A stretch of 64,000 nt of DNA from JAJEEA01 sp965116765. GTDB lineage: Bacteria > Acidobacteriota > Vicinamibacteria > Vicinamibacterales > UBA8438. The stretch is taken from positions 5,270,001 through 5,334,000 of the forward strand of contig OZ220718.1 in the NCBI GenBank assembly GCA_965116765.1, in the 5' to 3' direction. Of the stretch, positions 50,028 through 57,891 are shown piece by piece. Every line of letters starts with the position of its first letter. The first letter of the stretch is position 1. The notes under the pieces were generated by a model that did no database searches, was not told the DNA's origin, and saw nothing but the letters and a program-made list of their open reading frames with translations. A program made the position numbers and the translations under genes.

Positions 50028-51089
50028 ATGGCCGCCGCCGCTTCCTTCGCCCGCCGCCTGCTCGCTTGGTGGGACGCCCACGGCCGCAAGGACCTGCCGT
50101 GGCAGCGGGAGCGCACCCCGTACCGGGTGTGGGTGGCCGAGATCATGCTGCAGCAGACCCAGGTGGGCACGGTCGCGCCGTACTTCGAGCGGTTCACGGC
50201 CCGCTTCCCCGACGTCGAGACCCTGGCGCGCGCCCGCCTCGACGACGTGCTGCACCTGTGGAGCGGCCTCGGCTACTATGCGCGCGCGCGCAACCTGCAC
50301 CGCACCGCCGGCATCGTCCTCCGGGAGCACGGGGGGACGCTCCCCGCCACGCAGGCGGAGCTCCAGGCGCTGCCGGGCATCGGCCGGTCCACCGCCGCCG
50401 CCATCGTCGCCCAGGCCCACGGCCGCCGCGCGCCCATCCTGGACGGCAACGTCAAGCGCGTGCTGGCGCGTCGGCACCGGGTCCCCGGCCCGGTGTCGTC
50501 GTCGGCGACCCTCGGCGAGCTCTGGCGCCTCGCGGAGCTGCACACCCCCGGAGACCGCGCCGCGGACTACACGCAGGCCGTCATGGACCTGGGCGCGACG
50601 GTGTGCCGCCGCCGGCGGCCGCGGTGCGCCGACTGTCCGGTGCGCGCCGGCTGCCGGGCCTTCGCGGCGGGCGACCCCGAGCGGTATCCCGAGGCCGCGC
50701 CCCGCCGTCGCCGCCGCCTCGAGCGGCGCCGGTTCTTCGTGCTCGTCGATCCCGACGGCGCCTGTCTCGTGGAGCATCGGCCGCCCACCGGCATCTGGGG
50801 CGGCCTCTGGTCGCCGCCCGACCGCGACGCCCGCGAGACGGTGGACGGGTTCCTCGACGAGGCCGGCGTGGATGCCGGCCTCGTCGACGAGGTCCGCGCC
50901 GCCGACGTCTTCCGCCACGCGTTCACCCACTACGACCTCGACGTCGAGCCGGTCTACGTCCGCCTGAAGTCCCGGCCGGCCGCGGTCCGGGAGGACGCCG
51001 GACGCTGGATCGACCCGGACGATCACCGGCTGGGCCTCTCCACGGTCGCCGCGAGGCTCGTCGCCGAGACCGGCGGAACGAGACGTTGA
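50028..51089 (+). CDS. mutY: A/G-specific adenine glycosylase
   Basis: The 353-residue repair enzyme removes adenine mispaired with 8-oxoguanine. Catalytic Glu38 (VAEIMLQQTQV), the helix-hairpin-helix LPGIGRSTA (residues 115-123), catalytic Asp139 (LDGNVKRV) and the iron-sulfur ligands Cys193, Cys200, Cys203 and Cys209 (spacing 6-2-5) are all present. The C-terminal NUDIX-like 8-oxoG recognition domain follows from about residue 225. No Shine-Dalgarno is visible; TAGCGT is 4 bases before the ATG and overlaps the right arm of a MITE-like element, which may supply the promoter. Confidence 0.95.
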   Translation: MAAAASFARRLLAWWDAHGRKDLPWQRERTPYRVWVAEIMLQQTQVGTVAPYFERFTARFPDVETLARARLDDVLHLWSGLGYYARARNLHRTAGIVLREHGGTLPATQAELQALPGIGRSTAAAIVAQAHGRRAPILDGNVKRVLARRHRVPGPVSSSATLGELWRLAELHTPGDRAADYTQAVMDLGATVCRRRRPRCADCPVRAGCRAFAAGDPERYPEAAPRRRRRLERRRFFVLVDPDGACLVEHRPPTGIWGGLWSPPDRDARETVDGFLDEAGVDAGLVDEVRAADVFRHAFTHYDLDVEPVYVRLKSRPAAVREDAGRWIDPDDHRLGLSTVAARLVAETGGTRR

Positions 51090-51203
51090 CACGCGTCGAT
51101 GGTCCGGCGGCAGGCGCCCGGCGCAGGGCGCGTCCGCGTGTACCGACGCCGACGCTGCGGCGGCGGCCGGGCAACCGTGTGCGAAGCGGGTGGACGGAAC
51201 ATG

Positions 51204-51269
51204 TACGGTGCCGAGCTGTCGTGGCGCCCCGGCTATTACGGTGCCGAGCTGTCGTGGCGCCCCGGCTAT
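51204..51269. repeat. 33-bp tandem duplication
   Basis: The 33 bases 51204-51236 (TACGGTGCCGAGCTGTCGTG and on) are repeated exactly at 51237-51269. They lie between mutY and Uma2 and would encode MYGAELSWRPGY twice if translated, but no convincing gene surrounds them. Confidence 0.85.
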
Positions 51270-51317
51270 TTGGCGTCCGGCGTGCGGCCCGCCCCGCGTC
51301 GAGGCGGACTGGTTACG

Positions 51318-51347
51318 TTGATTCCCGCGTGACGCGTGCGGTAGCCT
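51318..51347 (+). promoter_or_regulatory. Candidate promoter of the Uma2 gene
   Basis: TTGATT (51318-51323), 18 bases, then TAGCCT (51342-51347), which ends 6 bases before ATG 51354. GAGGTC in between could act as a weak ribosome site; otherwise the message is leaderless. Confidence 0.45.
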
Positions 51348-51353
51348 GAGGTC

Positions 51354-51968
51354 ATGGCGGTCCTCCATCCGCGACCCGGCCCGGCGGCCCTGGAGCTCCA
51401 CATGCTCCCCGCCATCGACATGAGCCGGGAGCAGTTCTTCCAGCTCTGCCAACTGAATCGCGACCTGCGAATGGAGCGCAACGCGGAAGGGAGCATCACG
51501 GTGATGACGCCCGCCGGCGGGGAAACGGGGGCGCGCGGCCTTTCCTTGGCGGCCGCGTTGCATCGCTGGGCCGAAGAGGATGGGACCGGCGTCGCCTTCG
51601 ATTCCTCGACCGGCTTCGAGCTGCCCAATGGCGCGGTACGTGCGCCGGATGCGGCCTGGGTCCCCCGCGACCGGCTTGCGCGGCTCTCTCCCGAGGACAA
51701 GGAGCGCTTCCTGCCGCTGTGCCCCGACTTCGTCATCGAGCTGCTCTCGCCGTCCGACTCTCGTGCCGCCGCCCGGCGAAAGATGGAGGAGTACCGCGCC
51801 AACGGCGCCCGCCTGGGCTGGCTCATCGATCCCGCCCGGCGCCAGGTCACCATCTACCGTGCCGACGGCAGCCTCGAACAGCGCTCCGAACCGGACGTCG
51901 TCACCGGCGAAACGGTCCTGCCGGGGTTCTCGCTCGATCTTGCCGCCATCTGGAAGCCGCCGTTCTGA
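51354..51968 (+). CDS. Uma2-family (DUF820) restriction-endonuclease-like protein
   Basis: The 204-residue protein has the Uma2 fold: N-terminal MSREQFFQLCQLNRDLRMER, the TPAGGETGARGLSLAAALHR block, the PD-(D/E)XK-like core (VRAPDAAWVPRD and FVIELLSPSDS, Asp and Glu of the motif) and REPEYRANGARLGWLIDP-type tail with KMEEYRANG. The family is widespread in Cyanobacteria and Acidobacteria, often as many paralogues, and is thought to be a nuclease of selfish or regulatory role. It is directly followed by a GNAT gene. Confidence 0.87.
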   Translation: MAVLHPRPGPAALELHMLPAIDMSREQFFQLCQLNRDLRMERNAEGSITVMTPAGGETGARGLSLAAALHRWAEEDGTGVAFDSSTGFELPNGAVRAPDAAWVPRDRLARLSPEDKERFLPLCPDFVIELLSPSDSRAAARRKMEEYRANGARLGWLIDPARRQVTIYRADGSLEQRSEPDVVTGETVLPGFSLDLAAIWKPPF

Positions 51969-52051
51969 GCCGGGTCGGCTGCGCGGTCTCATCCGACCCT
52001 GCGCTACAGACCGATGCAGTGGATGCACGCCAAGCACTGGAAAGGCATGGG

Positions 52052-52642
52052 GTGGACCTGACGAAGAGCGTGTCCCTCTCGGACGATTGCGTGCTCCTGC
52101 GGCAATGGAGTCTCGCGGACCTCGACGCGTTGATCGAAGTCGGTCTCGACCCGAGAATCTGGCAGCACACCGTGAGCTCCCTCCAGAGCCCGGCCGATGC
52201 CCGCGACTACATCGAAACCGCGCTCGACCACCAGCGGGCAGGCCGGCTCCTGTCTTTCGCGGTGGTCGACCGCCGGGAGGGGGTAGTGGTCGGCGGGACC
52301 GCCCTCGGGAACGCCTCGGCCAAGGACCGGCGGATCGAGATCGGCTGGACCTGGCTCGCAGCGGGGTCGCAGGGGCGCGGGATCAACACGCGCGCGAAGT
52401 ACCTCCTTCTCGAGCATTGCTTCGATTCGCTGTCCGCTCACCGTGTGGAGTTCAAGACGGACGCGGTGAACCGACGCGCGCGCGGCGCGCTGATGAAGAT
52501 TGGCGCGACGCGGGAGGGGACGTTGCGCTCGCACACGTTGATGCACGACGGGCGTTATCGCGACACCATCTACTACAGCATCCTGGAGGATGAGTGGCCG
52601 CGGATCCGAAGGCGCCTGCAGTCGTTGATCGCGAGCGGCTGA
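52052..52642 (+). CDS. GNAT acetyltransferase, RimJ/RimL type
   Basis: The 196-residue protein shows the RimJ/RimL-like GNAT order: VLLRQWSLADLDALIEVGLD, SFAVVDRREGVVVGGTAL, the acetyl-CoA loop WTWLAAGSQGRGINTRAKYLL, FDSLSAHRVEFKTDAVNRRA and the C-terminal KIGATREGTLRSHTLMHDGR block. It transfers an acetyl group to a protein N-terminus or small amine. GTG 52052 is preferred because GGAAAGG lies just upstream and the domain starts there; the open frame extends further upstream without a signal. Confidence 0.87.
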   Translation: MDLTKSVSLSDDCVLLRQWSLADLDALIEVGLDPRIWQHTVSSLQSPADARDYIETALDHQRAGRLLSFAVVDRREGVVVGGTALGNASAKDRRIEIGWTWLAAGSQGRGINTRAKYLLLEHCFDSLSAHRVEFKTDAVNRRARGALMKIGATREGTLRSHTLMHDGRYRDTIYYSILEDEWPRIRRRLQSLIASG

Positions 52643-52682
52643 GGGAAGTCGGAGAGCCGGTGTCTGCGGACGGGAGCGGCCC

Positions 52683-53507
52683 ATGAGCGATTCCGTCGAG
52701 TTGAGGGGCGTCGAAGAGACCCTGACGATCCCGTTGTGGGCCCGCACCTTGGCCACGCGGCGCGGAGGCCTGATCGACGACCCCGCGGCGGTCGAGCTGG
52801 TCGAGCGGTTGGGGTACGACTTCGAGGCGAAGCTCGGCCATGCGCGAGCGATGATGCCGATGCTCGAGGTGCGGGCCGCGCGCTTCGACCAGGCGGTGCG
52901 CCAGTTCGTCGACCGGCATCCGGACGGCGCCGTCGTCGAGCTCGGCTGCGGTCTGGACACCCGCTGGGAGCGGTGCGGCGGCGGCCGGGTCGACTGGTTC
53001 GATCTCGACCTGCCCGCGGTGATCGAGCTTCGCCGGCGGTACTTCGAGGACGGTGCGCGAAGGCGGATGCTCGCGGCCTCGCTGCAAGACCCGGCGTGGC
53101 ACGATCGGGTGGGGCCGAGGGAACGCCCGTTCCTGTTCGTGGCCGAGGCGGTGCTCTACTACCTGGAACCCGACGACGTGGCGCGGTTCATTCGTGCGGT
53201 CTCCGCCGGCTTCCCGGCCAGCAGCATCGTGTTCGACACGGTCGGGACGGGAGCCATGAGCCGCCAGGACGGTCATCCGATGATGCGGCACTACGACGCG
53301 CGGTTCCGGTGGGCGGCGGATGACCTCGAGTCGCTCGTGACCGACAACGCGTACACCGTGGCGAGCGCCGAGTTTCTGGCGGAATTGCGGCGCGACGAGC
53401 GCAAGCGGCTGCCGCTCGTGACCCGGCTGTTCTACCTGGTGTTCAGCCGGATGTCGTGGTTCAGGGAATCGTCCCGCCTCGTCCGTCTGTCCTCCCTCGA
53501 CCGGTAG
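52683..53507 (+). CDS. Class I SAM methyltransferase, leucine-carboxyl-methyltransferase-like
   Basis: The 274-residue protein matches the LCM/Ppm-type O-methyltransferases: RGGLIDDPAAVELVERLGYD, RAARFDQAVRQFVDRHPDGA, SAM motif VVELGCGLDTRWER, WFDLDLPAVIELRR and FVAEAVLYYLEPDDV. These enzymes methylate carboxyl groups in polyketide or similar small molecules. ATG 52683 follows GGGAG. It is 40 bases downstream of the GNAT gene, so probably in one unit. Its 3' end is echoed downstream. Confidence 0.87.
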   Translation: MSDSVELRGVEETLTIPLWARTLATRRGGLIDDPAAVELVERLGYDFEAKLGHARAMMPMLEVRAARFDQAVRQFVDRHPDGAVVELGCGLDTRWERCGGGRVDWFDLDLPAVIELRRRYFEDGARRRMLAASLQDPAWHDRVGPRERPFLFVAEAVLYYLEPDDVARFIRAVSAGFPASSIVFDTVGTGAMSRQDGHPMMRHYDARFRWAADDLESLVTDNAYTVASAEFLAELRRDERKRLPLVTRLFYLVFSRMSWFRESSRLVRLSSLDR

Positions 53508-53640
53508 AGCCGAACCGGTCGGGGAAAACGGCCGCCCATCTACCTGGTGTTCAGCCGGATGTCGTGGTTCAGGGAATCGTCCCGCCCGTCGACTGTCCTC
53601 CCTCCTCGGCCGTAGAGACGAATCGGTCGTAGGAGACGGC
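53431..53640. repeat. 108-bp echo of the methyltransferase gene end
   Basis: TCTACCTGGTGTTCAGCCGG and the following bases through the stop and about 25 bases beyond (53431-53537) recur from 53539 with a few changes near the end. The first 50 bases are identical, so the event is recent. Confidence 0.9.
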
Positions 53641-53755
53641 CGCTGTGCCGGGCCACATCCGCCGCACCGCGGGCGTCATGCGGACGACGAATCCCGTCGG
53701 TCCAACAGCGAGAGTGTTGCGCGTCTTGGCTGGCATCTGGAGACGGAAACCCGCG

Positions 53756-54490
53756 CTATCGGTGCGCGGCCTCCACCGCCGAGGCCATCTCGCCCATCGA
53801 GAAGAACACGAAGTCCGTCGATGGCAGGGTCTCGACGCGTTCGGTGGCGCCCCAGCTTCCGCCCTCCGACAGCCGCTGGCGGTCGATCCAGGCGTTGGAG
53901 AGCCCGAACCGGTTCGCCGGCCCGTGGTCGTGGTGGAGGCTCTGCGCGGTGTGCAGGACGTGCGGCCGCTCCAGCCCCAGGTCCGACTTCAGGTGGGCCA
54001 GCATGTACTCGAAGTTGGCGTCGGCCGGCTTGTACGACCCGATGTCCTCGGCGGTGTAGATGGCGTCGAAGTCGACCCCGAGCTTCCGGTTCGAGGCGGC
54101 GATGCCGTCGCGGTGCACGTTGGACAGGATGACGAGCCGGTAGTGCTGCTTGAGGACGCGCAGCGCGTCGGCGGTGTCGGGGAACGCCGGCCAGTGCGGC
54201 ACGGAGGCGCCGAAGGCCGCGTCGAGCTCGTCGTCCGTCCGCAGGTCGAGGCTCTCGGCGATGCGCCGGTGCACGCGGGCGAGCAGCTTCGGATAGCGCA
54301 GGCCCGGCGTGGCCTGCTCCTGCCGGGGCTCGCACTGCGCGAAGGCGCGCAGCCCGGCGTCGCGGGTGACGCCGGCGCCGGGGTTGCGCATGATCACGGG
54401 CTGCAGCGCGTCCCAGATGCCGCACTCCCAGTCGATCAGGGTGCCGTAGCAGTCGAAGGTCAGAACGCGGTAGTCGGTCAGTGCGGGCAT
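53756..54490 (-). CDS. HAD hydrolase, type II haloacid-dehalogenase-like
   Basis: The 244-residue protein shows FDCYGTLIDWE (nucleophile), LVILSNVHRDG, SYKPADANFEY and VLHTAQSLHHDHGPANRFGL, followed by NAWIDRQ. This end matches the group of HAD type II enzymes with VAQSLYHDH in place of SSN. Both haloacid dehalogenation and phosphatase activity are known in the superfamily; the substrate is unknown. It starts 10 bases downstream of the cored cupin remnant on the same strand and is divergent from the PhyH gene. Confidence 0.85.
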   Translation of the reverse strand: MPALTDYRVLTFDCYGTLIDWECGIWDALQPVIMRNPGAGVTRDAGLRAFAQCEPRQEQATPGLRYPKLLARVHRRIAESLDLRTDDELDAAFGASVPHWPAFPDTADALRVLKQHYRLVILSNVHRDGIAASNRKLGVDFDAIYTAEDIGSYKPADANFEYMLAHLKSDLGLERPHVLHTAQSLHHDHGPANRFGLSNAWIDRQRLSEGGSWGATERVETLPSTDFVFFSMGEMASAVEAAHR

Positions 54491-54500
54491 GCGGGCGTCC

Positions 54501-54605
54501 CTACTGGTCCTCGAAGTAGTCGTCCGTGTGGTCCAGCCAGTCCTGGACCCGCTCCTTGGGCATGTCGTTCCACGTAAACTTGGTGACGGTCGTCGAGGCT
54601 GACAT
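54501..54605 (-). pseudogene. Cored cupin gene (N-terminus joined to C-terminus)
   Basis: The 34-codon frame MSASTTVTKFTWNDMPKERV then QDWLDHTDDYFEDQ joins the typical start of small acidobacterial cupins (TVTKxxWDDMPxEQV) to their typical end (REDWLDGTDxYL). The beta-barrel with the metal site, about 80 residues, is absent. The junction is in frame. TACACT 7 bases before the ATG still looks like a leaderless promoter, so the fragment may be expressed. It lies 10 bases upstream of the HAD gene. Confidence 0.6.
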
Positions 54606-54612
54606 GGCCTAC

Positions 54613-54618
54613 AGTGTA
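54613..54618 (-). promoter_or_regulatory. Candidate -10 box before the cored cupin and HAD gene
   Basis: TACACT on the minus strand ends 7 bases before ATG 54605; no ribosome site intervenes. It may now drive the HAD gene. Confidence 0.4.
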
Positions 54619-54693
54619 CGTGACCGGGAGCCGGGCGGCGATTCGGGCCGGCCCGCGGCGCCGGCACCGGCTCCGACCGAGGAGGGATCCGTC

Positions 54694-55491
54694 ATGAAGC
54701 TGACCCCCGAGGAGATGGAACGGTTCGACGAGCAGGGCTACCTGTTCTTCCCCTCGCGCTTCTCGGCCGACGAGGCGGCGGTGCTGCGGGCCGCCGCCGA
54801 CGAGGTCTACGCGCTGGACCGCGACGAGGTGTGGCGCGAGTCGAGCGGCGTCGCCCGCACCGCGTTCGCGGCCCACACCTACAACGAGGCGTTCCGGCGC
54901 CTGGGGCGCCACCCGCGCCTCGTCGAGCCGGTGATGCAGCTCGTCGACGGCCCCGTGTACATGCACCAGTACAAGGTGAACGCGAAGGCCGCGTTCGACG
55001 GCGAGGTGTGGCAGTGGCACCAGGACTTCGGCACGTGGCACCGCGACGACGAGATGCCCGAGCCGCGGGCCATGAACATCGCGGTGTTCCTGGACGAGGT
55101 GACCGCCGCCAACGGGCCGCTGCTGTTCCTGCCGGGGAGCCACCGGCAGGGGGTGTTCGAGGCCGGGCACGACCTCGAGACGACGAGCTACCCGCTGTGG
55201 ACGCTCGACCGCGCCACGGTGACCCGGCTCGCCGAGCGGGGCGGCTGCGTGGCCCCGACCGGGCCCCCCGGCAGCATCATCGTCTTCGCCTCGACCCTCG
55301 TGCACGCGAGCCCGCCCAACATCAGCCCCTTCGGCCGCAGCATCGTCTACCTGTCGCTGTGCCACGTCGACAACCACATCCGCCGGTTCAAGCGCGCGGC
55401 GTGGATTGCGCACCGCGACTTCAAGCCCATCGAGCCGCTGGCCGACGACTGCCTCGCCGAGCTGGCGCGCGCCGGCGCGGCGGCGGTCTGA
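54694..55491 (+). CDS. Phytanoyl-CoA dioxygenase (PhyH/EctD) family protein
   Basis: The 265-residue Fe(II)/2-oxoglutarate-dependent oxygenase has the facial triad His109-x-Asp111 (WQWHQDFG) and His204 (TLVHASPPN), with Arg in GRSIVYLSL for 2-oxoglutarate. The WHQDFGTWHRDDEMPEP stretch is close to ectoine hydroxylase and related osmolyte or small-molecule hydroxylases, but no ectoine genes are nearby. ATG 54694 follows GAGGAGGG. The next gene starts 10 bases after its stop, so the two form an operon. Confidence 0.9.
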   Translation: MKLTPEEMERFDEQGYLFFPSRFSADEAAVLRAAADEVYALDRDEVWRESSGVARTAFAAHTYNEAFRRLGRHPRLVEPVMQLVDGPVYMHQYKVNAKAAFDGEVWQWHQDFGTWHRDDEMPEPRAMNIAVFLDEVTAANGPLLFLPGSHRQGVFEAGHDLETTSYPLWTLDRATVTRLAERGGCVAPTGPPGSIIVFASTLVHASPPNISPFGRSIVYLSLCHVDNHIRRFKRAAWIAHRDFKPIEPLADDCLAELARAGAAAV

Positions 55492-55501
55492 GCGAGGCGC
55501 C

Positions 55502-56818
55502 ATGTATCTCTGGGACGAGTTGCGCGCGCGCGCCGCGACCGGCCGGCCGGTGCGGGTCGGCCTGATCGGCGCCGGCAAGTTCGGATCGATGTTCCTGAGC
55601 CAGGTCCCTTCGACGGCCGGCCTCGAGGTGCGCGCTATCGCCGACCTCGACCCGGCCCGCGCGCGCGCCGCGTGCCGCGCCGTCGGGTGGGACGACGCGC
55701 GCATCGCGGCGGTGCGCTTCACCGACGACGCGATGGATGCGGTGCGCGACGATGCCGTCGACGTCGTCGTCGAGGCGACCGGCGACCCCGCGGCGGGCAT
55801 CGCGCACGCGCGCGCGGCGTGCGCGGCGGGGCGGCACGTGGTGATGGTGAACGTCGAGGCCGACGTGCTGGCGGGGCCGCTGCTGGCGGCCGAGGCGCGC
55901 GAGGCGGGTGTCGTCTACACGATGGCCTACGGCGACCAGCCCGCCCTGACCTGCGAGCTCGTGGAGTGGGCGCGCGCGTGCGGCTTCGACGTGGTGGCGG
56001 CGGGGAAGGGCACCAAGTACCTGCCGTCTTACCACGCCTCGACGCCCGACACGGTGTGGGACCACTACGGGCTCACCGCCGCCGAGGCGCGGGCGGCGGG
56101 CATGAACAGCCGCATGTTCAACTCGTTCCTAGACGGGACGAAGTCGGCCATCGAGATGGCCGCCATCGCCAACGCGACGGGCCTCGCCCCCGCGCCCGAC
56201 GGCCTGCGGTTCCCACCCTGCGGCCGGGACGACCTCGCCCACGTGCTGCGGCCCGCCGAGGCCGGCGGCCAGCTCCACCACAAGGGGCAGGTCGAGGTGG
56301 TGTCGTCGCTCGAGCGCGACGGGCGCCCCGTGCCCGGCGACCTGCGCTGGGGCGTCTACGTCGTCGTCGAGGCGCCCAACGACTACACCGCGGGCTGCTT
56401 CCGGCAGTACGGCATGAACACCGACGCGACGGGCCGCTACTCGGCGATGTACAAGCCGTTCCACCTCATCGGACTCGAGCTCAACGTGTCGGTGTTCGCG
56501 GCGGGGTTGCTCGGGAAGGCGACCGGTGCCGCGCGCGACTTCGTCGGTGACGTCGCGGCGACCGCGAAGCGCGACCTCGCGGCGGGGGATACGCTCGACG
56601 GCGAGGGCGGGTTCACCGTCTACGGCAAGCTGTTGCCGGCGCGAGCGTCGATCGAGCGCGGGGCGCTGCCGATCGGCCTCGCCCACGGCGTGACCCTGAA
56701 GCGGGCCGTCGGCGCGGGCGAGGTCGTCGGCTGGGACGACGTGGAGATCGACCCGGGCGGAATGGCCGTGAAGGCGCGGCGCGAGATGGAGGCGCGTTTC
56801 CCGAGTCGAGCTGGCTGA
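55502..56818 (+). CDS. NAD(P)-dependent oxidoreductase with C-terminal SAF-like domain
   Basis: The 438-residue protein has an N-terminal Rossmann fold (VRVGLIGAGKFGSMFLSQV and ADLDPARARAACRA), a DRL-type catalytic middle (GDQPALTCELVEWARACGF, VAAGKGTKYLPSYHASTPD) and a SAF-like end (GALPIGLAHGVTLKRAVGAGEVV). Related proteins are annotated as homoserine-dehydrogenase-like or FlgA-like, and their substrate is unclear. It follows the PhyH gene by 10 bases, with GAGGCG before the ATG, so the two may act in one pathway of small-molecule oxidation. Confidence 0.83.
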   Translation: MYLWDELRARAATGRPVRVGLIGAGKFGSMFLSQVPSTAGLEVRAIADLDPARARAACRAVGWDDARIAAVRFTDDAMDAVRDDAVDVVVEATGDPAAGIAHARAACAAGRHVVMVNVEADVLAGPLLAAEAREAGVVYTMAYGDQPALTCELVEWARACGFDVVAAGKGTKYLPSYHASTPDTVWDHYGLTAAEARAAGMNSRMFNSFLDGTKSAIEMAAIANATGLAPAPDGLRFPPCGRDDLAHVLRPAEAGGQLHHKGQVEVVSSLERDGRPVPGDLRWGVYVVVEAPNDYTAGCFRQYGMNTDATGRYSAMYKPFHLIGLELNVSVFAAGLLGKATGAARDFVGDVAATAKRDLAAGDTLDGEGGFTVYGKLLPARASIERGALPIGLAHGVTLKRAVGAGEVVGWDDVEIDPGGMAVKARREMEARFPSRAG

Positions 56819-56826
56819 CAACCCGC

Positions 56827-56855
56827 GGTGACGGAGCGTCGCTCACTCCGTCACC
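56827..56855. terminator. Perfect 10-bp inverted repeat between convergent genes
   Basis: GGTGACGGAG (56827-56836) and CTCCGTCACC (56846-56855) flank a 9-base loop. The structure overlaps the last codons of the minus-strand gene and lies 8 bases after the plus-strand stop, so it can serve both. Confidence 0.65.
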
Positions 56856-57817
56856 ACGAACGTAATGTCCTCGTAGGTTGCCAGCCCCCCGTCGTGGGCA
56901 ATGCAGCGCAGCACGTAGGTGCCGGGCTCGGTGAAGGTCGCCTGCACCACCCACTCGTTGTCCGGGGGCGGGTCGGGCGTGTCCCAGCCCGCGCCCCACG
57001 GCGAGTTCGAGTTCGCCCGGGTGTCCTCCCACACCTTGGTCTGCACCGGGTCGAAGGTCACCGGCACGGCCCCCCGGTAGACGAACCACGAGAGCCGAAG
57101 GCCCGTCGCCGCGATCGGCGTCAGGCTCGTGGGCCGGCCCGGGTCGACGGCGCGCATCCCCCGCCGCCGCGGCAGCTCGTCCTCGTCGCGGGCGACCGCG
57201 GTCAGGGTGACCGGCGTGTTCGCCTTCACGGTGCGGGTCGACTCGCCGTGCACCTCGAGCGTCGGGCCCACGTTGTTGAACAGCTCGCCGGAGACGCCGG
57301 CCCCGTTGTTGGCCATGCGGACGTTATTGTCCATGTAGTAGTCGGGCTTCAACGTGCCGTAGGCGCGCTTCGTCTCGCCGTGACTGGTGAGGGTCCACAC
57401 CAGCTCCTTGTCGCCGAAGTCGGCGGGGACGCGGATGCGGAAGAGGAAGCGGTTGCGCCGCGGCAGGAACCACGTCGGCTGTCCCTGGTCGGGTCCGCCG
57501 GGCTCGATGTGGTTGTCGGGGCCGACGGGGATGTGCAGCTCCTCCTCCCAGTTCCGGTTCATCGTCCCGAACACCAGGTTGAACGAGCCGTCCGGGTTCT
57601 GCTCCCAGCCCTCGTAGGCCGGCACCACCTCCTGGCCGAAGTCGTAGGCGCGGCGCGAGCCCTGCGCGTCCGCGTCCTGCACGGCCGGGCCGACCAGCAG
57701 CCCGGCGAGGAGGAGGACGATCGCCGGCAGGGCGCGGTGGCGGCCCGCCGCGGTTCTCACCGTCCCGCCCGCGCGTTCCGGGCAGACCCCGGCGCCGCCG
57801 TTCCGCCTGGCCCTCAT
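56843..57817 (-). CDS. Exported protein with Ig-like C-terminal domain, function unknown
   Basis: The 324-residue protein has a signal peptide (about residues 28-52, ALPAIVLLLAGLLVGPAV, cleaved near ADAQG), a middle beta-rich region (FGTMNRNWEEELHIPVGPDN, FLPRRNRFLFRIRVPADFG) and a C-terminal PKD/Ig-like strand set ending VQATFTEPGTYVLRCIAHDG. I do not recognise the middle. It lies 54 bases downstream of the cytochrome gene. Its first 25 codons are in sequence derived from duplicated copies of that gene's 3' end, so the N-terminus may be newly made. Confidence 0.7.
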   Translation of the reverse strand: MRARRNGGAGVCPERAGGTVRTAAGRHRALPAIVLLLAGLLVGPAVQDADAQGSRRAYDFGQEVVPAYEGWEQNPDGSFNLVFGTMNRNWEEELHIPVGPDNHIEPGGPDQGQPTWFLPRRNRFLFRIRVPADFGDKELVWTLTSHGETKRAYGTLKPDYYMDNNVRMANNGAGVSGELFNNVGPTLEVHGESTRTVKANTPVTLTAVARDEDELPRRRGMRAVDPGRPTSLTPIAATGLRLSWFVYRGAVPVTFDPVQTKVWEDTRANSNSPWGAGWDTPDPPPDNEWVVQATFTEPGTYVLRCIAHDGGLATYEDITFVVTE

Positions 57818-57891
57818 GGTCCGCCCCCGGCGCTGCGGTCCGGTACCCGCGCTGGACCCGGCCGCGGCTCTCACTGTCCGCCTCCGGCGTT
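57750..57891. repeat. Echoes of the cytochrome gene end within the next gene's start
   Basis: TCACTGTCCGCCTCCGGCG (57873-57891), which begins at the cytochrome gene end, recurs as TCATGGTCCGCCCCCGGCG at 57814-57832, where it contains the ATG of the next gene, and again in looser form near 57756. The GCCGCGG-TCTCAC context is shared at 57750 and 57864. Confidence 0.7.

Noticed and set aside
51099..51332. 77-codon frame containing the 33-bp duplication
   Set aside because: Arg/Gly-rich translation before the repeat, no start signal and no known family; treated as non-coding repeat.
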